From assembly GCA_018457135.1 (NCBI GenBank), contig JAGGDU010000105.1, positions 1 through 32,017 of the forward strand: a stretch of 32,017 nt of DNA, in the 5' to 3' direction. Source of the DNA: Trichodesmium erythraeum GBRTRLIN201. Its GTDB lineage: Bacteria; Cyanobacteriota; Cyanobacteriia; Cyanobacteriales; Microcoleaceae. The position numbers and the translations under genes are program-made. A model generated the notes under the pieces. The model was given only the letters and a program-made list of their open reading frames with translations. It made no database searches and was not told the origin of the DNA. Numbering within the stretch: the first letter of the stretch is position 1; the number at the start of each line of letters is the position of its first letter. Below are positions 25,968 through 32,017 of this stretch, one piece after another.

Positions 25968-26534
25968 TTACAATACAATATATAGTATAGTATTTTTTAA
26001 AAACTGATTGGATAATTAAATCAAACTACTTTATTCTAAGCTCGTTAAAATTTAATTGTCTAGTTTTTTAAAAAAAAGACTCTATTATTATTTGCTGGCA
26101 GTAGGGAGTAGTATGGAGGAATAGGAGGTATCTATAATATAGAGGCAATTGGAGGTGGGAGTTGGAATTGTCCCTTGATATTTTTCCCTGGTTTGAGGTG
26201 AAATGATAGCTTTTTCGGCTTTTCACTTATCTTTCAAAAGCTAGGACTTTCTCTACAAAAAAAAGGCTACAGTTTTCATCTTTAAATTCTTTGATCCTTA
26301 ATCACCTCAACATACTTAACTTATGGCCATAAAAAAATGGCCTAACATCCTAAGTTTGTCTCAATCACTATAAGTATAAACAAGGGTCAAGACTTTTCAG
26401 CTTTGGCTTTAGTGAACATATTATATAGGATTTCTTGAGGTACCTCAGTACAGTTGTTTTTGTTCTTTTAAACTCCCTGTTTCCCAAATTACTAATAATT
26501 AGTTACCTTAAGCTACAAAGTTCCTGCTCACTTA
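25968..26534. other. Intergenic region upstream of XRE gene
   Basis: 567 bp. Holds the candidate operator next to the XRE start and a perfect 12-bp palindrome TGAGGTACCTCA (26436-26447). A GGAGG-rich, GA-repeat-like stretch lies near 26110-26165. No gene is seen. Confidence 0.5.
25969..25992 (-). promoter_or_regulatory. Candidate operator: imperfect inverted repeat of pentamer pairs
   Basis: On the coding (minus) strand: TACTATACTA, spacer TATA, TTGTATTGTA. The arms pair at 8 of 10 positions, and each arm is itself a doubled pentamer (TACTA TACTA; TTGTA TTGTA). It overlaps plausible -10 sequence immediately before the XRE gene. Autoregulation is inferred from position only. Confidence 0.4.
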
Positions 26535-26957
26535 TTACTCTCTTAAATTTGAATAGAAATTAGCTTTACTTTTCATCAGTTGAAAAATATTGTAAAAACC
26601 ATTAGCACGAGAAGGAGTCAAGCTTACTTTTAAACCTGTTTCTTCAATAAAATCTGGAGTTATTTGAGTGATTTCTTGAGGTGTTAATTGATTCAAACCT
26701 TCAATTAATAAAGCGACTAATCCCTTAACTAACTGAGCATCAGAATCCCCCTGATAATAAACTTTTCCATCAGTTAAGTTAGCAGTAATATATACTTGAG
26801 ATTGACAACCATAAACTTTATTTTCTGGTGTCTTTTTATCCTCAGGAAAATCAGGTAATTTTTTGGCATACCAAAGTAGTTGTTCATAACGTAACTTATT
26901 GGAAGATGCCCGTTTAAATTTTTTAACAATACGTTCTAATGAAGATGGTAAAGACAT
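26535..26957 (-). CDS. sufE: SufE-family sulfur acceptor protein
   Basis: 140 aa, ATG start, normal length for the family. SufE takes persulfide sulfur from the cysteine desulfurase SufS and passes it to the SufBCD scaffold for Fe-S cluster assembly; in photosynthetic organisms it is needed for photosystem I and ferredoxins. The active cysteine is clear: VYGCQSQVY with Cys51, at the same position as in E. coli SufE. Also typical are the RYEQLLWYAKKLP segment (23-35), GDSDAQLVKGLVALLI, and SRANGFYNIFQLMK near the end. Soluble. No other suf genes are next to it, so it is not in a suf operon here. Family assignment is sure; whether it pairs with SufS only is inferred. Confidence 0.93.
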   Translation of the reverse strand: MSLPSSLERIVKKFKRASSNKLRYEQLLWYAKKLPDFPEDKKTPENKVYGCQSQVYITANLTDGKVYYQGDSDAQLVKGLVALLIEGLNQLTPQEITQITPDFIEETGLKVSLTPSRANGFYNIFQLMKSKANFYSNLRE

Positions 26958-27744
26958 AGATTAAAAATCAAAAATTGGGAATTGGGAGTAGGATAGGAAA
27001 AGAGAAAAAAATATTTACTATTAAGAATTATACAACACTAAACTAATCACCGAACCTAAAGATAAATTTTATTTGTGTTGGCAATTTAGTTAAAGTTACT
27101 AATTAAAACTATATGTAAGAAGGATGGTAATAATTTGTGTAAGTGATTACTTTTATAATTAATTCTGAATCACATTTACCATTTTTCACCTAAAAATTGG
27201 GTTTAAAACTTCCCCTATAAATGGAGAGCTTTTCAGTTGTTTTTGGGAATGCATATCTTAATTTTTAAAAAATATTAATTAATCTTTTTCAGGGACTTAA
27301 GAGACAAAAAAACAGATCCACAGAGGTTGGGTAACCTGCCCTAAATCACCCCCAGGGGTGGGTAAAGTCTGTAGAGCGTGGAGTTTTGTCCAAGAAAAGG
27401 TCAAACAGCCTGAATTTTTTTCAGTAAATGTTATTGTACTCACAATACCTCAGAATACGAGGGTAGTTCTGACCTCTATGACTCCCTATTAAACTGGTAT
27501 TGGCAAAGTCAGAGAATAGAAAATTGGCTCCTAATTTTTAATATGTTAATTTTGAATTTTAGTAATTTTTAAATTATAGCACTACGGGAATAGGGTGCGG
27601 ACATTTATAGATGCTTAAATTCTCTGAGGAATTACTTCTGACTTCTGACTAAGAACTTATGACTTACGGATAGCACCATAGTGCTTTAGATCAACTACAA
27701 TAATTAAAGAAATCTAAAACCAATATCCGTAATAAAAACTTCTT
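26958..27744. other. Long intergenic region between divergent sufE and typA
   Basis: 787 bp. Features: GGGAATTGGGAGTAGG-like short repeat next to sufE; a small GC hairpin CACCCC-CA-GGGGTG (27347-27360); and AGCAC-CATA-GTGCT (27672-27685) about 60 bp before typA. Both stems are short and neither is followed by a T-run. Promoters must lie here but no sigma-70 pair is strong enough to mark. Confidence 0.5.
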
Positions 27745-29535
27745 ATGTCTCTTCCTATTCGCAACGTAGCCATCATCGCCCACGTTGACCACGGCAAAAC
27801 TACCCTAGTAGACTCGCTCCTCAAACAATCTGGCATCTTCCGGGAAGGAGAAGAAGTTCCTGATTGTGTCATGGACTCCAACGACCTAGAAAGGGAACGT
27901 GGGATTACAATTCTTTCTAAAAATACCGCAGTTACATACAAAGATACTCTCATAAATATCGTCGATACTCCTGGTCACGCTGACTTTGGAGGAGAAGTAG
28001 AACGAGTTCTGGGTATGGTGGATGGTTGTTTACTAATTGTGGATGCCAATGAAGGCCCAATGCCACAAACTCGCTTCGTGCTCAAAAAAGCTCTAGAAAA
28101 AGGTTTACGGCCCATTGTTATTGTTAATAAAATCGACCGTCCCCGAGTTAATCCCCACAGGGCTGTTGACAAAGTTCTTGACCTATTTATTGAACTAGGT
28201 GCAGATGATGACCAATGTGACTTTCCTTATCTATTTGCCTCTGGTTTGGGAGGTTACGCGAAAAAAGACCTGGAAACGGAATCACAGGATATGCAGTGTT
28301 TATTCGATGCTATTTTAGACCATGTGCCCCCTCCAGTGGGAGACCCTGAAAAATCTCTCCAGTTACAGGTGACTACTCTGGACTATTCAGAATATTTGGG
28401 CAGAATAGTGGTAGGTCGTATCCACAATGGTGTGATTAAATCTGGGCAACTAGCTGCTATTGTCAAAGAAGATGGTACAATTGTTAAGTCAAAAATCTCA
28501 AAATTAATGGGATTCCAAGGTTTGGCACGCATTGACGTACAAGAAGCTGCTGCTGGTAGTATTGTGGCAGTTGCTGGTTTTAGTGATGCTAATATTGGTG
28601 AAACTATTACTTGTCCTAACGAACCTCAAGCTCTACCTCTGATCAAAGTAGATGAACCGACTTTACAAATGACTTTCTCTGTAAATGATTCTCCATTTGC
28701 TGGTAAGGAAGGAAAATTTGTAACTTCTCGGCAAGTACGCGATCGCCTGATGCGAGAGTTAGAAACTAATGTGGCATTACGAGTAGAAGAAACTGACTCT
28801 CCAGAGAAGTTCTCTGTTTCAGGTCGTGGGGAATTGCACTTGGGTATTTTGATTGAAACTATGCGCCGAGAAGGTTATGAGTTTCAAGTTTCTCAACCTC
28901 AAGTTATTTACCGGGAAATAAATGGTCAGCCATGCGAACCATTTGAACTATTAGTGATGGATGTTCCCGAAGATGCTGTCGGTGGTTGCATCGAAAGAAT
29001 AGGTCAGCGCAAAGGGGAAATGCAGAATATGCAGGTGAGTACAAATGGTCGAACTCAGTTAGATTTTTCTGTTCCTGCTCGTGGTTTGATTGGTTTCCGG
29101 GGTGAGTTTATGCGTCTTACCCGTGGGGAAGGCATTATGAATCACAGTTTTTTAGATTATCGTCCTTTAATTGGTGACATTGAAGCTCGACGCAATGGAG
29201 TAATTATTGTATTTGAGGAAGGTGTGGCGACTTTTTATGCCTTGAAAAATGCTGAAGACCGTGGAGTATTTTTCATTACCCCTGGTACAAAGGTTTATAA
29301 AGGTATGATTGTGGGAGAGCATAACCGCCCTCAAGATTTGGATTTGAATGTTTGTAAAACTAAGCAGTTGACTAATCATCGTTCTGCAACTGGGGATGAG
29401 TTAGTGCAGTTACAAGCTCCTGTGGAAATGAGCTTGGAGCGGGCGTTGGAATATATTGGGCCGGATGAGTTGGTTGAGATCACACCAGAGTCAATTCGGT
29501 TGCGGAAGATGAGTAAAAAACTGGTCAAACGTTAA
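27745..29535 (+). CDS. typA: Ribosome-associated GTPase TypA/BipA
   Basis: 596 aa, the usual length. TypA is an EF-G-like GTPase that binds the ribosome and is involved in ribosome assembly and stress or cold responses. G1 AHVDHGKTT (12-20), switch I ERGITI (51-56), G3 DTPGHADF (74-81), G4 NKIDRP (128-133) and later domain II ([11 protein letters not shown]), domain III and V ([27 protein letters not shown]) and the TypA-specific C-terminal domain ([18 protein letters not shown], then [18 protein letters not shown]) are all present and unbroken. ATG start, no strong Shine-Dalgarno, as often in cyanobacteria. Codon use is richer in C and G at the start than neighbouring genes, as expected of a well-expressed gene. 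Monocistronic. Confidence 0.97.
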   Translation: MSLPIRNVAIIAHVDHGKTTLVDSLLKQSGIFREGEEVPDCVMDSNDLERERGITILSKNTAVTYKDTLINIVDTPGHADFGGEVERVLGMVDGCLLIVDANEGPMPQTRFVLKKALEKGLRPIVIVNKIDRPRVNPHRAVDKVLDLFIELGADDDQCDFPYLFASGLGGYAKKDLETESQDMQCLFDAILDHVPPPVGDPEKSLQLQVTTLDYSEYLGRIVVGRIHNGVIKSGQLAAIVKEDGTIVKSKISKLMGFQGLARIDVQEAAAGSIVAVAGFSDANIGETITCPNEPQALPLIKVDEPTLQMTFSVNDSPFAGKEGKFVTSRQVRDRLMRELETNVALRVEETDSPEKFSVSGRGELHLGILIETMRREGYEFQVSQPQVIYREINGQPCEPFELLVMDVPEDAVGGCIERIGQRKGEMQNMQVSTNGRTQLDFSVPARGLIGFRGEFMRLTRGEGIMNHSFLDYRPLIGDIEARRNGVIIVFEEGVATFYALKNAEDRGVFFITPGTKVYKGMIVGEHNRPQDLDLNVCKTKQLTNHRSATGDELVQLQAPVEMSLERALEYIGPDELVEITPESIRLRKMSKKLVKR

Positions 29536-29624
29536 AGCAGTTAACATATGAACTCGAAAACTGATGACTAATAATTGAAATTGGCAGAATACTTTAGGAA
29601 AGCTTCACTACAAGTATTTGCCAG

Positions 29625-29718
29625 GACTTACGCAGTACCTCTATATCTGATGTATTTTTGGTTGTAATTTCAGATATTTACATTTATTTGCATTATAATT
29701 AGTGTGTTTGCGTAAGTC
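29625..29718. mobile_element. MITE-like element with 10-bp terminal inverted repeats
   Basis: GACTTACGCA at 29625-29634 and its exact complement TGCGTAAGTC at 29709-29718 bound 94 bp of AT-rich noncoding DNA between typA and the methyltransferase gene. The ends look like those of miniature inverted-repeat elements common in filamentous cyanobacteria. No target duplication is visible at the edges, so it could also be an old copy or a simple inverted repeat. Confidence 0.5.
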
Positions 29719-29751
29719 TCATTTACAATAATAAAGGTTCAGCTCAAAAAC

Positions 29752-29776
29752 TTTTCAAAGGAAATTTTCAAAGGAA
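29752..29776 (+). promoter_or_regulatory. Duplicated Shine-Dalgarno unit before the methyltransferase gene
   Basis: TTTTCAAAGGAA occurs twice with a 13-bp period (29752-29763 and 29765-29776). The second AAAGGAA ends 7 nt before ATG at 29784 and is the working ribosome binding site; the first is an upstream standby copy. Confidence 0.7.
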
Positions 29777-29783
29777 CAAAACT

Positions 29784-30668
29784 ATGGAAATTGCAGCAAC
29801 TAGTGTCGATCAAATTCTCAGCAATTTGGCATCACAACCTGACCCTCGTTGGAAAACTCTAGACTTAGATAGACAGAGAAAACAGATTCAAAATGAATTA
29901 TACTCTCGTGCACCTAAGGATGCCATGATGCGAGTGATGACAAGGATACCGTTTCAGGAAGCACCAAATTTGGCCGAAATTGATTGGGAATCAGAATTAT
30001 CTACTTTTGAAACAATTCAATACCCTCAATACTATCTTCAGCCTTTTCATAGTGTTCTGGGCGGATACTTGTCAGAAACTGCCGCAGTTGGCAATAGAAT
30101 AGCAATGGAAGCCATATTAGAAAATGCCCACCCACGGAAATCACTGGGAGTCAGAGACGAAATTGCCCAATTATTTCCCCAAGATGCTCGCTATATTTTA
30201 GACTTGGGAGCAGGTATTGGAGATGATGCAGCAGCTATTGCTCGTTATATCCCTTCTGCTACAGTTACCGCATGGGATGCTTCTCCATTTATGATTATAG
30301 TTGGTCGCCTGTACCACCAGGATATTCCCAATCTACATTGGAAACACGGCTTAGTGGAAAAAACAGAACTGCCAGATAATTCAGTTGATGCCGTCAATAT
30401 TACTTATCTTCTCCATGAATGCCCTGACGAAGTTAAGCAAGTCATCTTAGCAGAATGCTGGCGAATTATTTCTCCAGGTGGTCGGTTAGTTGTAACAGAT
30501 GCGCTGACTGGGGAATTACACTCATACAGAGGCTTTTTTGAACCCTATAAAGAGCAATGGCTAAAACTTGACCCAGATAAGTTACTGCAAGAAGCAGGCT
30601 TTGTTAACATTAAGGTGCATCAGTTTGCCCATTCTAGTTGGACTCGTGTTGGAGAAAAGCCTAACTAA
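29784..30668 (+). CDS. Class I SAM-dependent methyltransferase
   Basis: 294 aa, ATG start with AAAGGAA 7 nt upstream. An N-terminal region of about 130 residues (with WESELSTFETIQYPQYYLQPFHSVLGGYL) precedes the Rossmann-like fold. Motif I ILDLGAGIGDDAAAIA (138-153) binds S-adenosylmethionine; the acidic residue at the end of strand 2 is Asp165 (WDASPFM). Later motifs: DNSVDAVNITYLLHECPDE and RIISPGGRLVVTDALTG, which are the standard motifs after strands 4 and 5. No signal peptide or TM helix. The substrate is unknown; the extra N-terminal part suggests a small-molecule methyltransferase with its own cap. Not in an operon with typA: a MITE-like element separates them. Confidence 0.88.
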   Translation: MEIAATSVDQILSNLASQPDPRWKTLDLDRQRKQIQNELYSRAPKDAMMRVMTRIPFQEAPNLAEIDWESELSTFETIQYPQYYLQPFHSVLGGYLSETAAVGNRIAMEAILENAHPRKSLGVRDEIAQLFPQDARYILDLGAGIGDDAAAIARYIPSATVTAWDASPFMIIVGRLYHQDIPNLHWKHGLVEKTELPDNSVDAVNITYLLHECPDEVKQVILAECWRIISPGGRLVVTDALTGELHSYRGFFEPYKEQWLKLDPDKLLQEAGFVNIKVHQFAHSSWTRVGEKPN

Positions 30669-30703
30669 TTTAGGACTGTCAAAATTAAATTAATTATTAG
30701 ATA

Positions 30704-30725
30704 GTGGGAGCATTCAACTCCCCAC
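30704..30725. repeat. Second member of the GTGGGAG palindromic repeat
   Basis: GTGGGAG (30704-30710), 7-nt loop, CTCCCCAC (30718-30725), with one unpaired C. It shares TAGTGGGAGCAT with the hairpin at 15293-15304. It lies between convergent genes, as the first copy does. Confidence 0.55.
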
Positions 30726-30855
30726 CCCTGAGCTATAGGTTTACGGTTGTTGAATTCAATGCAAAAGCTGAAAAAATGATATAATTTAACGTAGTTAGTC
30801 AAATGGGAAAATTAGACCATACGCGGAATTTCTCCAGACTCCTAACCAAAAACGA

Positions 30856-32017
30856 TTATTTATCTGCCCACTCCTTAGCTAAAACTTTTAACAGAGCTTT
30901 CAGTCCCATAATAAAGGGCGGTTCTAGGAGAATGTCATTAGTTTCTCTCTTCATCTTCAATGAAATGTTTGTCAACTCCATCTGGGTATTTCGCCAGAGA
31001 GTCTGGTTATAAGTAGATTCTGGTTCTGCCCCTGGTTCGTCTCCCAGTTCGTAATTCTGTAGCGGGAGAATTTCCTCTATCTCTAACTCCTTTAAAGATA
31101 CATGAAAATAATCTAGAAATGTTCTTAACGGTACTAAATCAGGAATTTTTAATTTCCGAATATTCCCCTCAAACTTCAAGGTTTCTATCCATTCTATCAA
31201 CGGTTCTTTAGTCTTTTTATTCCATCCTGTTAGTTTAGCACGATCCAATACTAAACCGCAAGCTACCTCGTCTTCTGGTCTCTGACTTAATCGCGTTTTT
31301 TCCAATATGCGATCGTTAAATCCAGACCCTTTATTCAACATCTGACTCAGGAGATCGCTAATTTCTGAATCAGCAAGAAGCCTACCCCCTTCAACCAACC
31401 AATTTAACACTTGAGAACCATTTCCGCCAATATAAACAGGAGTAATTTCGCGACTCTGGTATTTTCCTTTCTGTTCTAGCACTCCCAATGTTGTTCCCAC
31501 ATAGTAGTATAATCCCCCTATGCCAATTGCCATCAGGCGGATAAAGCCTTGGAACTTAGGATCATCCTCGGCAAAGTCTCTTTTATTTTTCAGCCAATTT
31601 TGGCTTTTTCGACGTAAAAATACATCCAGCGTTGCCCTGAATTTGTCTTCTGTTAATTGATTCCAGTCTCTCAAATTCTGCTCGAATAGTTGGGAAAAAA
31701 AATTGGGATTTAATTCTAAGAAATCTGATAACAAATGACGACCAGCGAATAAAACAGAACATTGATGAATGAGTTCGTTGTTGTACCAAACTGAAATATC
31801 TGAAGTCTCTCTTCTCATATAAATACAAGTCGTTCGGACTAGATCGAAACCTTCCATATCTGCAAAATATTGGGCAAAAGCGGCGTTCTTGCTGCGAAAA
31901 TATTTTAAATTATCTACTTCTGGACAAAAGTGTTCAATTCCTGTGGTAACTTGCAATTCCTCGGGGCTTTGTTGTATAAAGATAGAAAATATGGTAACAA
32001 TAAGCGTGTGGCACAAG
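30856..32017 (-). CDS. Large protein, C-terminal part, possibly actin-like ATPase fold (N-terminus beyond window)
   Basis: 386 codons are visible; the frame is open to the right edge, so the start is missing and the first in-frame TTG at the edge is not taken as a start. The middle has SVLFAGRHLLSDFLELN and, later, ITPVYIGGNGSQVLNWL, which look like the second phosphate and adenosine motifs of actin-like (ASKHA) ATPases; this is a pattern reading, not a family match. The sequence between (RLMAIGIGGLYYYVGTTLG) suits the connecting helix. The C-terminus is soluble, mixed charge. Proteins with such a domain occur in bacterial clusters with tubulin-like and von Willebrand A proteins, but none of these partners is in the window. 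ORF call sure; fold call weak. Confidence 0.6.
   Translation of the reverse strand, partial: LCHTLIVTIFSIFIQQSPEELQVTTGIEHFCPEVDNLKYFRSKNAAFAQYFADMEGFDLVRTTCIYMRRETSDISVWYNNELIHQCSVLFAGRHLLSDFLELNPNFFSQLFEQNLRDWNQLTEDKFRATLDVFLRRKSQNWLKNKRDFAEDDPKFQGFIRLMAIGIGGLYYYVGTTLGVLEQKGKYQSREITPVYIGGNGSQVLNWLVEGGRLLADSEISDLLSQMLNKGSGFNDRILEKTRLSQRPEDEVACGLVLDRAKLTGWNKKTKEPLIEWIETLKFEGNIRKLKIPDLVPLRTFLDYFHVSLKELEIEEILPLQNYELGDEPGAEPESTYNQTLWRNTQMELTNISLKMKRETNDILLEPPFIMGLKALLKVLAKEWADK

Noticed and set aside
26436-26447. TGAGGTACCTCA palindrome as an operator
   Set aside because: It is perfect but lies about 90 bp after the end of sufE and about 470 bp before the XRE start, not at a promoter position; no second copy was seen.
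27672-27685. AGCAC-CATA-GTGCT hairpin before typA as a regulator
   Set aside because: A 5-bp stem is too short to distinguish from chance and nothing conserved flanks it.
1-32017. tRNA, rRNA, 6S or Yfr-type RNA genes
   Set aside because: Intergenic regions were read for cloverleaf ends and known conserved cores, and none could be supported; a covariance-model search would settle it.

Overview
This window looks like a chromosomal segment of an AT-rich filamentous cyanobacterium, probably in the Trichodesmium/Okeania part of the Oscillatoriales. The clade is an inference. What is seen is about a dozen HIP1 octamers (GCGATCGC), long AT-rich intergenic stretches with short cyanobacterial-type heptamer repeats, and proteins of cyanobacterial type (TPR/CHAT-type protein, CBS-PAS-GAF hybrid kinase, ATPase-less FtsH-like peptidase, TypA, SufE). 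No rRNA, tRNA or CRISPR array was found, and no complete insertion sequence. One 94-bp MITE-like inverted repeat and several dispersed palindromic repeats are present.

Layout. Positions 1-672 (minus) hold the N-terminus of a TPR-repeat protein cut by the window edge. Positions 1272-7836 carry scattered single genes: a SOUL-type heme-binding protein (+), then on the minus strand a PQQ-dependent sugar dehydrogenase-like lipoprotein, a YjbQ protein, an MscS-type channel and a GT-B glycosyltransferase-like protein. Positions 8744-14415 form an accessory-looking block: a 918-aa membrane/AAA ATPase with a 37-unit (Gly-Val-Ala-X) array, a PD-(D/E)XK nuclease-like protein flanked by direct repeats, a STAND-type ATPase, and a small divergent membrane protein. 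Positions 14868-17188 hold a small conserved-looking acidic protein and an ExbB/ExbD proton-driven energy-transduction pair. Positions 17964-23600 encode a 1878-aa hybrid kinase (two CBS pairs, PAS, PAS, GAF, GAF, HisKA, HATPase, REC, REC, Hpt). Positions 23624-26957 (minus) hold a soloist M41 peptidase, a VanY-like D,D-carboxypeptidase, an XRE regulator with an AT-hook, and SufE. Positions 27745-30668 (+) hold typA and a SAM methyltransferase. The right edge (minus) is a truncated large protein that I cannot identify firmly.

How the genes may work together. ExbB and ExbD are a functional pair. The block 8744-14415 combines two P-loop regulators with a nuclease-like protein and two membrane proteins, a composition seen in conflict or signalling systems, but a joint function is inference. 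The strongest oddities are the homogenised 12-bp array that encodes an uncharged glycine-zipper-like segment of 148 residues, and the giant kinase, in which the first receiver has lost its phospho-acceptor Asp and the Hpt domain has lost its phospho-acceptor His while the ATP-binding core looks intact.
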